The notes: generated from the letters alone by a model not told the origin. A stretch of 9,436 nt of DNA from JAMLIN01 sp041676645 (GCA_041676645.1 JBAYRO010000113.1:1-9436); one strand, 5' to 3'. Numbered from the stretch's first letter, positions 1-6,112 are shown. Numbers and translations: made by a program.

Positions 1-659
1 CCCATGTCGTGCTCGATCAGCACGATGGTGGTGCCGAACTCGTCGTTGACGTCGAGGATGAAGCGGCTCATGTCCTGCTTCTCCTCGAGGTTCATGCCGG
101 CCATCGGCTCGTCGAGCAGGAGCATGGTCGGATCCATGGCGAGCGCCCGGCCGAGGTCGACGCGCTTCTGCAGCCCGTAGGGCAACTGCCCGACCGGCGC
201 CTTGCGGTAGTTCTGGATCTCGAGGAAGTCGATGATCTTCTCGACCTCCTCGCGATGGGCGATGTCCTCGCGCTCGGCCGGGCCGATGCGCAGCATCTGC
301 GCCAGCACCCCGGTCTTCATGCGCAGGTTGCGCCCGGTCATGATGTTGTCGAGCACGCTCATGCCGCGGAACAGGGCGAGGTTCTGGAAGGTGCGCGCCA
401 CGCCCATCTCGGCGACCTTGCGCGGATTCATCTTCTCGAAGGTCTGGCCGCGGAAGACGATGCGACCCTGCTGCGGCGTGTAGACGCCGTTGATCACGTT
501 GAGCATCGAGCTCTTGCCGGCGCCGTTGGGGCCGATGATCGCACGGACCTCGTGCTCGCGAACATCGAAGGAGATGTCGGTGAGCGCCTTGACGCCGCCG
601 AACGCGAGGGAAATGTTCTGCAGGTCGAGGATGACGTCGCCGATTCTCTTGGTGCGCAT
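1..659 (-). CDS. LivG-like ABC transporter ATP-binding protein (C-terminus cut by window edge)
   Basis: This is the cytoplasmic ATPase subunit of a branched-chain-amino-acid-type (HAAT/Liv) ABC importer. 219 codons are visible from ATG at 659, and the end lies left of the window. In order: Walker A GPNGAGKS (43-50), Q-loop Q92 in ARTFQN, the ABC signature in the variant form LPYGLQKRVDLGRAL (159-173), Walker B TMLLLDEP (178-185) and the switch histidine H217. The signature is LPYGLQ rather than LSGGQ; related forms such as LSYGQQ are usual in LivG/LivF. The gene follows the acyl-CoA ligase by 36 bp on the same strand, so the two are probably co-transcribed, with permeases and binding protein expected beyond the left edge. 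No strong ribosome binding site is seen. The start was chosen because family members begin shortly before the GDVILDLQNISLAFGGVKAL segment. The substrate cannot be read from the ATPase; the neighbouring ligase suggests an organic acid rather than an amino acid (inference). Confidence 0.93.
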   Translation of the reverse strand, partial: MRTKRIGDVILDLQNISLAFGGVKALTDISFDVREHEVRAIIGPNGAGKSSMLNVINGVYTPQQGRIVFRGQTFEKMNPRKVAEMGVARTFQNLALFRGMSVLDNIMTGRNLRMKTGVLAQMLRIGPAEREDIAHREEVEKIIDFLEIQNYRKAPVGQLPYGLQKRVDLGRALAMDPTMLLLDEPMAGMNLEEKQDMSRFILDVNDEFGTTIVLIEHDM

Positions 660-695
660 GGATTGGAAGCCGGGAAGTGTGCTCGGGACCTGCGC

Positions 696-2678
696 TCAGG
701 CGGCCCGGGTCGCCGCGGCCGGCGGGAAGACCCGGGCCTCGATGATCCGGATATCGGCCGAGACCGAGCCGGTGCGGCCATCCTCGAAACGAACCTGGGT
801 CTCGATGTGGCAGCTTTCGCTGCCGTCGTAGAGGGCGTCGACGAGGGCGCGGTACTTCTCGCCGATGAAGCGCCTGCGCACCTTGCGGGTGCGGGTGAGC
901 TCGCCGTCGTCGGCATCGAGCTCCTTGTGCAGGACCAGGAAGCGATGGATCTGCGAGGCCGACATGATCGGATCGGCGGCGAGGTCGGCGTTGATCTTCT
1001 CGACGCACTCCTTCATGAGCTTGCCGATCTCGGCCCGGCCGGCCAGATCGACGTAGCCGGCATAGGGAATGTTGCGCCGCTCGGCATAGTTGCCGCAGGC
1101 CTCGAAGTCGATGTTGAGCATCGCCATGACCCGGTCGGTGCCGTCGCCCAGGGCCACCGCTTCCTTGATGTAGGGGAAGAACTTGAGCTTGTTCTCGACG
1201 TACTTGGGGGCGAACATGCTGCCGTCGGCGAGCTTGCCGACATCCTTGGCGCGGTCGATGATCTTCAGCTGGCCATCGGCGTCGAAGTAGCCGGCATCTC
1301 CCGTGTGATACCAGCCGTCGGCATCCTTGACCTCGGCGGTCGCCTCGGGGTTGTTGTGGTACTCGCGCAGCAGGCCGGGGCTGCGGATCAGCAGCTCGCC
1401 GGAGTCGGACACCACGACCTCGACGCCCTCGATCGGAACGCCCACGGTATCGGCGCGCACCTGGCCATCGGGCTGGATGCACACGAACACGGCGGTCTCG
1501 GTCGAGCCGTAGAGCTGCTTGAGGTTGATGCCGATGGAGCGGAAGAAGACGAACAGGTCGGGACCGATCGCCTCGCCGGCGGTGTAGGCGATGCGCAGCT
1601 TGCTCATGCCGAGCGCATTGCGCAGCGGGCCGTAGACGGTGAGGTCGCCGATCCGGTAGAGCAGCCGGTCGAGGAAGCCGACCGAGGAGTCGCTCTCGAG
1701 CAGGCGTTCGCCGACCCGCCTGGCCACGTCCAGGAAGTAGCGGAACATCTTCTGCTTGATCGGGGCCGCGTCCTCCATGCGGATCGTGACCTGCGTGAGC
1801 AGCGCCTCGAGCACCCGGGGCGGCGCGAAGTAGTAGGTCGGGCCGATCTCCCGCATGTCGGAGGCAACCGTCTCGTCCGACTCGGGGCAGTTCACCGTGA
1901 AGCCGTTGACCAGCCACTGGGTATAGGAAAAGATGTTCTGCCCCAGCCAGGCCATCGGCAGGTAGGCAAGGACGTCGTCGTCGGGGCCCAGCTTCTCGAG
2001 GCGCGAGGCGGCTTCGGACACCGAGATCAGGTTGTCGTGGCCATGGACCACGCCCTTCGGATTGCCGGTGGTCCCGGAGGTATAGAAGATGGCGGCCGGG
2101 TCCGATGGCGAACCGGCGGCGACCTCCCGGTCGAACAGGCCGGGATCGGAAGCAAGGCGGGCGCGGCCGGCCTCGAGCAGGCTGTCGTAGGACGCGAGGC
2201 CCGACTCGGCGTAGTTGCGCAGGCCGCGCGGATCGTCGTAGTAGACATGGCCCAGGGCCGGGTAGTCCTCGCGCAGCTCGAGGAGCTTGTCGACCTGCTC
2301 CTGGTCTTCGACGATCGCGAAACTGATCCCGGCGTCGCGGAAGACGTAGATCATTTCCTGGGCAACCGCATCCTGGTAGAGCGGCACCGGCACGCCGCCC
2401 AGCACCTGGGCGGCGATCATGCCGATGTACAGCCGGGGGCGGTTCTCGCCGATCAGCGCGAGCTTCATGCCGCGCTCGAAGCCGGCCGCGGCAAGCCCGG
2501 CGGCGACGATCTCGACTTCCGCCTTGAGCTCGGCCCAGGACATCGCCTGCCAGATCCCGAGATCCTTCTCGCGCATCGCCGGCGCGTCGGGACGCTCCGT
2601 GGCGTGCCGGGCGAGCAGTCGCGGGAAGGTGGTATCGCCCAGCCTGGCCAGCTGGGCCGCCGCGTCGGATACCGCCAT
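696..2678 (-). CDS. AMP-forming long-chain acyl-CoA synthetase/ligase (COG1022 / FadD15-like)
   Basis: This adenylate-forming ligase activates a carboxylic acid with ATP and joins it to coenzyme A. It is 660 aa. Core motifs, numbered from the ATG at 2678: the phosphate-binding loop YTSGTTGNPKG (199-209), YGSTET (390-395), WYHTGD (456-461), and the hinge region IDRAKDVGKLADG (474-486) followed by PKYVENKL. A C-terminal GELTRTRKVRRR segment resembles the ELTPT.K.RR motif of the FadD15/FAA1-like group. Length fits that group. Two upstream in-frame ATGs exist, but AGGAGG sits 7 nt before the ATG at 2678, which decides the start. No signal peptide or membrane segment is seen, so it is probably cytoplasmic. 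It is first in an operon with the LivG-like ATPase and divergent from a Crp/Fnr regulator. The acid is unknown; fatty, aromatic or dicarboxylic acids are all possible. Confidence 0.95.
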   Translation of the reverse strand: MAVSDAAAQLARLGDTTFPRLLARHATERPDAPAMREKDLGIWQAMSWAELKAEVEIVAAGLAAAGFERGMKLALIGENRPRLYIGMIAAQVLGGVPVPLYQDAVAQEMIYVFRDAGISFAIVEDQEQVDKLLELREDYPALGHVYYDDPRGLRNYAESGLASYDSLLEAGRARLASDPGLFDREVAAGSPSDPAAIFYTSGTTGNPKGVVHGHDNLISVSEAASRLEKLGPDDDVLAYLPMAWLGQNIFSYTQWLVNGFTVNCPESDETVASDMREIGPTYYFAPPRVLEALLTQVTIRMEDAAPIKQKMFRYFLDVARRVGERLLESDSSVGFLDRLLYRIGDLTVYGPLRNALGMSKLRIAYTAGEAIGPDLFVFFRSIGINLKQLYGSTETAVFVCIQPDGQVRADTVGVPIEGVEVVVSDSGELLIRSPGLLREYHNNPEATAEVKDADGWYHTGDAGYFDADGQLKIIDRAKDVGKLADGSMFAPKYVENKLKFFPYIKEAVALGDGTDRVMAMLNIDFEACGNYAERRNIPYAGYVDLAGRAEIGKLMKECVEKINADLAADPIMSASQIHRFLVLHKELDADDGELTRTRKVRRRFIGEKYRALVDALYDGSESCHIETQVRFEDGRTGSVSADIRIIEARVFPPAAATRAA

Positions 2679-2685
2679 CGTCTCC

Positions 2686-2691
2686 CCTCCT
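2686..2691 (-). promoter_or_regulatory. Shine-Dalgarno AGGAGG deciding the acyl-CoA ligase start
   Basis: On the minus strand a perfect AGGAGG lies 7 nt upstream of the ATG at 2678. It rules out the two upstream in-frame ATGs as main starts, because this site would lie inside their reading frame. Confidence 0.85.
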
Positions 2692-2704
2692 GAATTCATG
2701 CACG

Positions 2705-2726
2705 GCACGCTACATCACATGCGTGC
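2705..2726. repeat. Inverted repeat GCACGC-N10-GCGTGC in the ligase leader
   Basis: Two perfect 6-bp arms (2705-2710 and 2721-2726) are separated by 10 bp, centred about 37 bp upstream of the ligase start. The spacing of 16 bp between arm starts suits a dimeric DNA-binding protein, and it could also form a weak leader hairpin. Six-base arms occur by chance in GC-rich DNA, so function is unproven. Confidence 0.35.
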
Positions 2727-2830
2727 TGGCGAGCTTATCCCATGCGCGCCGCTTCGGAAATTCGCGAAAACACGCGCCTCGCCGGAACGCCCCCGCACAG
2801 GGCGCGCCAAGTCTAGCGATGCGCGCGCGG

Positions 2831-2836
2831 TATATT
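2831..2836 (+). promoter_or_regulatory. Probable -10 box (TATATT) of the Crp/Fnr regulator gene
   Basis: TATATT matches five of six bases of the sigma70 -10 consensus and stands out in otherwise GC-rich DNA, 58 bp before the regulator ATG. The 17-bp-spaced -35 position (2808-2813, CAAGTC) is poor, so the promoter would be weak or activator-dependent. Confidence 0.45.
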
Positions 2837-2852
2837 TGTCGCCAGCGTGACA
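2837..2852. promoter_or_regulatory. Candidate operator: 16-bp palindrome TGTCGCCAGCGTGACA
   Basis: TGTC pairs with GACA at the ends, with a further C/G pair at positions 6 and 11, giving five matched pairs of the outer six. Length and half-site form resemble Crp/Fnr-type operators (TGTGA-N6-TCACA), though the core differs. It begins directly after the TATATT box and so overlaps the expected transcription start of the regulator gene, a position suited to autorepression. It lies in the only region shared by the divergent ligase operon, so it may control both. Confidence 0.45.
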
Positions 2853-2893
2853 TTTGATCGACGAGCTGCCGGCCCTGCCGTGCGGCGCCTGTA

Positions 2894-3568
2894 ATGCAGA
2901 GCCTGCAAGAGATGCTCGAGGAATCCGACTGGTGGCCCAGGCTCGACGCCGGCCAGCAGGAACGGGTGCTTGCCGGGATCATCGTTCGCGACGTGGCCGC
3001 GGGACAGTTCGTCTCCACCCGCGGCACATCGGTCGAGGGCTGGCTCGGCGTGGTCGACGGCCTGGTCAAGGTCTCGACCGACTCGGCCGATGGCCGCACC
3101 ATGACGCTCGCCGGCATACCGGCCGGCGGCTGGTTCGGCGAAGGATCGGTGCTCAAGGACGAACCGCGGCGCTACGACGTGGTCGCCCTGCGCGCGAGCC
3201 GGATCGCGATCATGCCGCGCCAGATCTTTCACTGGCTGATCGACAACAGTCCGGCCTTCTCGCGCTTCCTGCTCGTCCTGCTCAACGAGCGGCTCGGGCA
3301 TTTCATCGCCGCCCTCGAGCACCAGCGCCTGCTCGGGCCCGAGGCGCGGGTGGCTCGCTACCTCGCGCAGCTCTTCAATCCGCGGCTCTATCCATCCACC
3401 CGTTCGCGCCTGCGGATCTCGCAGTCCGAGCTCGGCCTGCTCACCGGTCTGTCGCGCCAGCGCGTCAACCGGGCGCTGCGCCAGCTCGAGTCCCGCGGCC
3501 TGCTGGAGATCTCCTACGGCGGCGTGACGGTCGTGTCGGTGGAACGGCTCGACGCCTTCGAAGGCTAG
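2894..3568 (+). CDS. Crp/Fnr-family transcriptional regulator
   Basis: This is a 224-aa DNA-binding regulator with an N-terminal cyclic-nucleotide-binding-like beta-roll (about 20-110), a long dimerisation helix (about 112-147) and a C-terminal winged helix-turn-helix (about 173-215; ISQSELGLLTGLSRQRVNRALRQLE). It contains no cysteine, so it cannot carry an FNR-type iron-sulphur cluster. The phosphate-binding cassette position reads GGWFGEGSVLKDEPRRYDVVAL (79-99): FGE and the first arginine are kept, but the Ser/Thr that follows the key arginine in CRP is replaced by Arg-Tyr. cAMP binding is therefore doubtful. The start at 2894 gives the usual family length; a second ATG at 2912 has a slightly better purine-rich leader. 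Divergent from the acyl-CoA ligase operon, it probably controls that operon, possibly in response to an acid or acyl-CoA (inference). Confidence 0.93.
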   Translation: MQSLQEMLEESDWWPRLDAGQQERVLAGIIVRDVAAGQFVSTRGTSVEGWLGVVDGLVKVSTDSADGRTMTLAGIPAGGWFGEGSVLKDEPRRYDVVALRASRIAIMPRQIFHWLIDNSPAFSRFLLVLLNERLGHFIAALEHQRLLGPEARVARYLAQLFNPRLYPSTRSRLRISQSELGLLTGLSRQRVNRALRQLESRGLLEISYGGVTVVSVERLDAFEG

Positions 3569-3570
3569 GC

Positions 3571-3606
3571 ACCATGGTCGCCCGCCATGCCCCGGGCGAC
3601 CATGGT
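3571..3606. terminator. Perfect 14-bp hairpin between convergent genes (possible bidirectional terminator)
   Basis: ACCATGGTCGCCCG (3571-3584) is exactly complementary to CGGGCGACCATGGT (3593-3606) around an 8-nt loop. It begins 3 bp after the regulator stop and ends 2 bp before the dehydrogenase stop, filling the 40-bp convergent gap. No T-run follows on either strand, so it is not a classic intrinsic terminator. It may protect 3' ends or pause RNA polymerase from both sides. Confidence 0.6.
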
Positions 3607-3608
3607 AT

Positions 3609-4472
3609 CTAGGCCGTCTTCTTCGCGTAGTCGTAGAAGCCGCGGCCGGTCTTGCGCCCGAGCTGGCCGGCATCGACCATCTCGCGCAGCAGGGGCGCCG
3701 GCCGGTACTTGGGGTCGTTGAAGGCCGAGTACAGCACCTCCATCACCGCCAGCTCGACATCCAGTCCGATCAGGTCGCACAGCGCGAGCGGGCCGATCGG
3801 ATGGTTGCAGCCCAGCCGCATGCCGGCGTCGATCTCCTCGGCGCTGGCCAGTCCTTCCTGGAGCGCGAAGATCGCCTCGTTGATCATCGGGCAGAGAATC
3901 CGGTTGACCACGAAGCCGGCGCTGTTGCGCACCCCGATCGGCGTCTTGCCCAGCCGCTCCGACAGGGCGGTGACCGCCTCGACGGTGGCATCGTCGGTCC
4001 GCAGGCCGCGAATGATCTCGACCAGCGCCATCACCGGCACCGGGTTGAAGAAATGCATCCCGACCACCTTCTCCGGCCGGGCGAGCCGGGCGGCGAGCCG
4101 GGTGATGGAAATCGACGAGGTATTGGTCGCGATGATGGTCTCGGGGCGCAGCAGCGGCTCGAGCCCGCCGAGGATCTCGAGCTTGAGCGCCTCGTTCTCG
4201 GTGGCCGCCTCGATGACGATGTCGGCCGCCGCGAGCCCGGCGGGCTCCGGCGTGGTCCGGATCCGCGCCAGGGCGGCATCCCGGGCGGCCTCCTCGAGCT
4301 TGCCCCGGCCGACCTGCTTGTCGAGCTGGGCGCGGATCGCACCGAGGCTGCGCTCGAGTGCGCCCGCCCCGATGTCCTGGACGATGACGTCGATACCGGT
4401 GCTCGCGCAGACCTGCGCGATGCCGGTGCCCATCGTGCCGGCGCCGATGATGCCGACGGTCTGGATGCTCAT
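3609..4472 (-). CDS. NAD-dependent 3-hydroxyacyl-CoA / 3-hydroxybutyryl-CoA dehydrogenase
   Basis: This enzyme oxidises (3S)-3-hydroxyacyl-CoA to 3-oxoacyl-CoA, or runs the reverse in polyhydroxybutyrate or butanoate metabolism. It is 287 aa, the usual single-domain-pair size (about 280-290). The N-terminal Rossmann motif GAGTMG (10-15) and D33 after beta-2 indicate NAD preference. Catalytic residues expected for the family are present: S119, H140 in GMHFFNP, E152 and N190 in the signature GFVVNRILCPMINEA (186-200). The C-terminal domain includes GCNHPIGPL and ends GRKTGRGFYDY. The start at 4472 is supported by GAGGA 8 nt upstream; the longer open frame to 4622 would read through a terminator hairpin. 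It is a single gene convergent with the Crp/Fnr gene. It could be an Hbd- or PaaH-type enzyme; sequence alone does not separate these. It may serve the same acyl-CoA pathway as the ligase (inference). Confidence 0.95.
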   Translation of the reverse strand: MSIQTVGIIGAGTMGTGIAQVCASTGIDVIVQDIGAGALERSLGAIRAQLDKQVGRGKLEEAARDAALARIRTTPEPAGLAAADIVIEAATENEALKLEILGGLEPLLRPETIIATNTSSISITRLAARLARPEKVVGMHFFNPVPVMALVEIIRGLRTDDATVEAVTALSERLGKTPIGVRNSAGFVVNRILCPMINEAIFALQEGLASAEEIDAGMRLGCNHPIGPLALCDLIGLDVELAVMEVLYSAFNDPKYRPAPLLREMVDAGQLGRKTGRGFYDYAKKTA

Positions 4473-4555
4473 GATGCTGCTCCTCGCTGGATCGTGAATC
4501 GGTAGGGGCGCCGCATGGCGCTGCCGGCGAGCCACCGGCGCGCCAGCCTGACGGA

Positions 4556-4561
4556 ATTCTA
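4556..4561 (-). promoter_or_regulatory. Probable -10 box (TAGAAT) for the dehydrogenase gene
   Basis: On the minus strand TAGAAT matches five of six consensus bases and lies 83 nt upstream of the dehydrogenase ATG, directly after the terminator at 4576-4603. The -35 position falls in the T-rich end of that terminator and does not match TTGACA well, so strength is uncertain. Confidence 0.4.
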
Positions 4562-4575
4562 GCCGCCGGGCGCAC

Positions 4576-4603
4576 AAGAAAAAGGGCCGCTTGCGCGGCC
4601 CTT
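4576..4603 (-). terminator. Rho-independent terminator (minus strand)
   Basis: On the minus strand AAGGGCCGC pairs perfectly with GCGGCCCTT (9 bp, 4582-4603) around a GCAA loop, followed by TTTTTCTT. This is a clear intrinsic terminator. The nearest upstream gene, the patatin gene, already ends at its own terminator at 4780-4858, so this one either acts as a backup or ends a separate short transcript from 4604-4779. Confidence 0.85.
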
Positions 4604-4779
4604 GCAATGCGGTGATCAACACCGCCTGGAGACAGTCTTCACCTGCGCCGACCCTCCTGGGAGGGCCTGCAGCAAGTGAGGGGCAATTCCAACATCCGAA
4701 ACTTAAGCGAAACTTACACGTTGCTTCCAGGCACCCGGCATGTCACCCGAATGCAACGCCTCGGTGCGATAAATCACAG
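4604..4779 (-). ncRNA. Candidate small RNA between two minus-strand terminators
   Basis: This segment is bounded upstream by one intrinsic terminator and downstream by another on the same strand, yet has no credible reading frame. The minus-strand product would contain CCCTCC/GGAGGG (4652-4665) and a hairpin GCGGTG-TTGAT-CACCGC (4609-4625) directly before the terminator at 4576-4603, a typical 3' end of a bacterial small RNA. No convincing promoter was found, and no known RNA family was recognised; I compared it from memory with 6S RNA without a match. The 5' end is not defined. The alternative is plain read-through protection. Confidence 0.3.
4697..4716. repeat. Tandem CGAAACTTA repeat with 11-bp period (candidate response-regulator site)
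   Basis: CGAAACTTA occurs at 4697-4705 and again, identically, at 4708-4716. Two identical half-sites one helical turn apart are how OmpR/PhoB-family response regulators commonly bind, and a regulator of that family is encoded at the right end of the window. The link is inference; no third copy was seen. Confidence 0.4.
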
Positions 4780-4858
4780 AAAAAACAGGGGCTTGCGACA
4801 TATCGGCCGCGGCCGTCGAACTATGTCGGCGACGCGGGTACCGATATGTTGCCACCCC
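4780..4858 (-). terminator. Large Rho-independent terminator of the patatin/two-component operon
   Basis: It starts 3 bp after the patatin stop codon. On the minus strand GGGG (4858-4855) can pair with CCCC (4791-4788), followed by TG and six T residues. Inside is ACATATCGG (4849-4841) paired with CCGATATGT (4806-4798), then CCGCG/CGCGG and GCCG/CGGC around an 11-nt loop, with small bulges between. The arm is far longer than a typical terminator stem, so it may also stabilise the 3' end or be a structured RNA element. Confidence 0.7.
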
Positions 4859-4861
4859 GAT

Positions 4862-6100
4862 TCAGGGAGACGCGGAGGCGCCAGCGGCAAGCCGTGGTGG
4901 CGGCGAAGCCGGCCGCACCCCGAAGAACTCGCGGATCTCCGCGGCCCGGCGCAAGGCATCGGCGCGGCCCAGGGCAATCAGTTCGACCGTGAAGCTCGGC
5001 TCGAACAGGAGGTAACTGGCCAGCGCCATCCCGTTCTGCTCCGTGCCGCCGAAGGTGCGCAGGAAGGCGCGCACCCGGGGCGGCAGTTCGCGAATGTGCT
5101 CGAGCGCGAGCTCCTCGATCGGCCGGCTCGGATTGATGGTCATGATCTCGACCGGCCGGAACGGGAACGCCTCCCTCAGGTCCGGCGGAATCAGTGCGAG
5201 CGCCTCGTTGGCGCGCTCCATCTGCTCGACATCGGCGGGCAGGGCATCGAACATCACGCTGGCCAGCGCATGGCCGGCGATCTGCGCCAGGGTCGGCTTG
5301 CCGGGATGGGCGCCGGGGTGCCCCGGACCGCGCTCGAAGAGCCCGGCCCGCTCGCCGGGCCCCGCGCCGATCGCGAGGATGCGGTCGGCGCCGGCGTGGA
5401 TCAGCGGCGAGAGCGGCGTCGACTGGCGCATGGTGCCATCACCGAAGTACTCGGTGCCGCCGTCGATCGGCAGCGCGACCGGCGCGAACACGAAAGGCAG
5501 CGCGGCCGATGCCACGAGGTGGTCGACGCCGATCCGGGCGGCGACCGCGATCCGCCCGGGACGCATCCAGGGACGCAGGGCCCGTCCCGAGCGATAGAAG
5601 GTGACATGGCGCCCGGAGGTATAGCTGGACGCGGTCACCGCGAAGTAGTCGACCGTCCCGGCGTCGATCGCCGCCTCGATCGCCTCGACGTCGATCGCCT
5701 CGTGCAGGCTGCGCACCAGGGGCGCATTGTCGAGCAGGGACTCGGGGCGACTGCGCATCAGGCGCGGCACCGCCAGCCAGGAGATCCAGCGCGCCCCGCG
5801 GAGATACCAGTCGAGCCATTCGGTCGAGAAAACCCGTTCCGGGGTCAGGCCCCGCCACAGTTCGCAGAGCTCCGCGGCCGCAAGCGGCCAGCGACCGGCG
5901 CTGGCGGCGAGGAAGGCGCCGTTGATCGCGCCGGCCGAGGTTCCGGCGATCTTGTCGAAGGGGCTGGCCGGCCCGTCGGGGACGAGCCCGGCGATGGCGC
6001 TGATCACGCCGGCCTGGTAGGCGGTCCGGGCGCCGCCGCCCATCAGCAGCAGGCCGGCACCGCCGACCGGCGCACCGGGCTGGTGGTAGGACTCCCGCAT
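4862..6100 (-). CDS. Patatin-like phospholipase family protein
   Basis: This is a predicted serine lipid acyl hydrolase of 412 aa. The patatin fold is marked by the oxyanion-hole glycine motif GGGAR (21-25), the nucleophile elbow GTSAG with S55 (53-57) and the catalytic aspartate D221 in FGDGTM (219-224); the last is DGT instead of the common DGG or DGA. No signal peptide or clear membrane segment is seen, so it probably acts in the cytoplasm or at the inner leaflet. An in-frame GTG at 6103 precedes the ATG at 6100, but AGGAGG lies 6 nt before the ATG, which favours it. The gene begins 12 bp after the SrkA-like stop, whose TGA overlaps the ribosome binding site, so the two are co-transcribed. 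The substrate is unknown (membrane phospholipid or another ester). The Ala/Pro-rich C-terminal tail looks disordered. Confidence 0.92.
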   Translation of the reverse strand: MRESYHQPGAPVGGAGLLLMGGGARTAYQAGVISAIAGLVPDGPASPFDKIAGTSAGAINGAFLAASAGRWPLAAAELCELWRGLTPERVFSTEWLDWYLRGARWISWLAVPRLMRSRPESLLDNAPLVRSLHEAIDVEAIEAAIDAGTVDYFAVTASSYTSGRHVTFYRSGRALRPWMRPGRIAVAARIGVDHLVASAALPFVFAPVALPIDGGTEYFGDGTMRQSTPLSPLIHAGADRILAIGAGPGERAGLFERGPGHPGAHPGKPTLAQIAGHALASVMFDALPADVEQMERANEALALIPPDLREAFPFRPVEIMTINPSRPIEELALEHIRELPPRVRAFLRTFGGTEQNGMALASYLLFEPSFTVELIALGRADALRRAAEIREFFGVRPASPPPRLAAGASASP

Positions 6101-6106
6101 CACCGC

Positions 6107-6112
6107 CCTCCT
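6107..6112 (-). promoter_or_regulatory. Shine-Dalgarno AGGAGG of the patatin gene
   Basis: AGGAGG on the minus strand lies immediately next to the TGA of the upstream kinase gene (6113-6115) and 6 nt before the ATG at 6100. It would be too close (3 nt) to the alternative GTG at 6103, so it decides the start. Confidence 0.85.

Larger units (their letters stand above)
4473..4861. other. 389-bp non-coding region between the dehydrogenase and the patatin gene
   Basis: No credible gene is seen on either strand. It contains, from left to right: the dehydrogenase leader with its ribosome binding site; a probable -10 box (4556-4561); a minus-strand Rho-independent terminator (4576-4603); a 6-bp hairpin (4609-4625); a CCCTCC/GGAGGG inverted repeat (4652-4665); a 9-bp direct repeat with 11-bp period (4697-4716); and a second minus-strand terminator (4780-4858). 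The part around 4685-4790 is visibly richer in A and T than the flanking genes. Confidence 0.8.

Noticed and set aside
9..2693. 894-codon open frame on the plus strand opposite the acyl-CoA ligase and the ABC ATPase
   Set aside because: The minus strand here has two complete sets of enzyme motifs. The plus-strand product is a repetitive Asp/Glu/His/Leu/Val/Gly-rich chain with no recognisable domain, the usual shadow in GC-rich DNA.
2679..2708. Ten-residue N-terminal extension of the acyl-CoA ligase (ATG at 2708)
   Set aside because: AGGAGG sits 7 nt before the ATG at 2678; no ribosome binding site was seen for the upstream ATG.
2715..2719. TCACA, a CRP half-site in the ligase leader
   Set aside because: No TGTGA partner 6 bp away; a single pentamer is expected by chance.
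2854..2858. TTGAT, an FNR half-site near the regulator promoter
   Set aside because: No matching ATCAA half-site at the required spacing.
2813..3673. 286-codon minus-strand frame over the Crp/Fnr gene
   Set aside because: It covers the divergent promoter region, the convergent hairpin and the end of the dehydrogenase, and has no domain. The plus-strand regulator is clear.
4473..4622. 50-residue N-terminal extension of the dehydrogenase (ATG at 4622)
   Set aside because: It would translate through the terminator hairpin at 4576-4603. The family starts directly before the Rossmann motif, and GAGGA precedes the ATG at 4472.
4798..4849. The 52-bp inverted repeat as an attachment site or mobile-element end
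   Set aside because: No transposase or integrase, no target duplication and no second copy in the window. Its place between the patatin stop and a T-run fits a terminator better.
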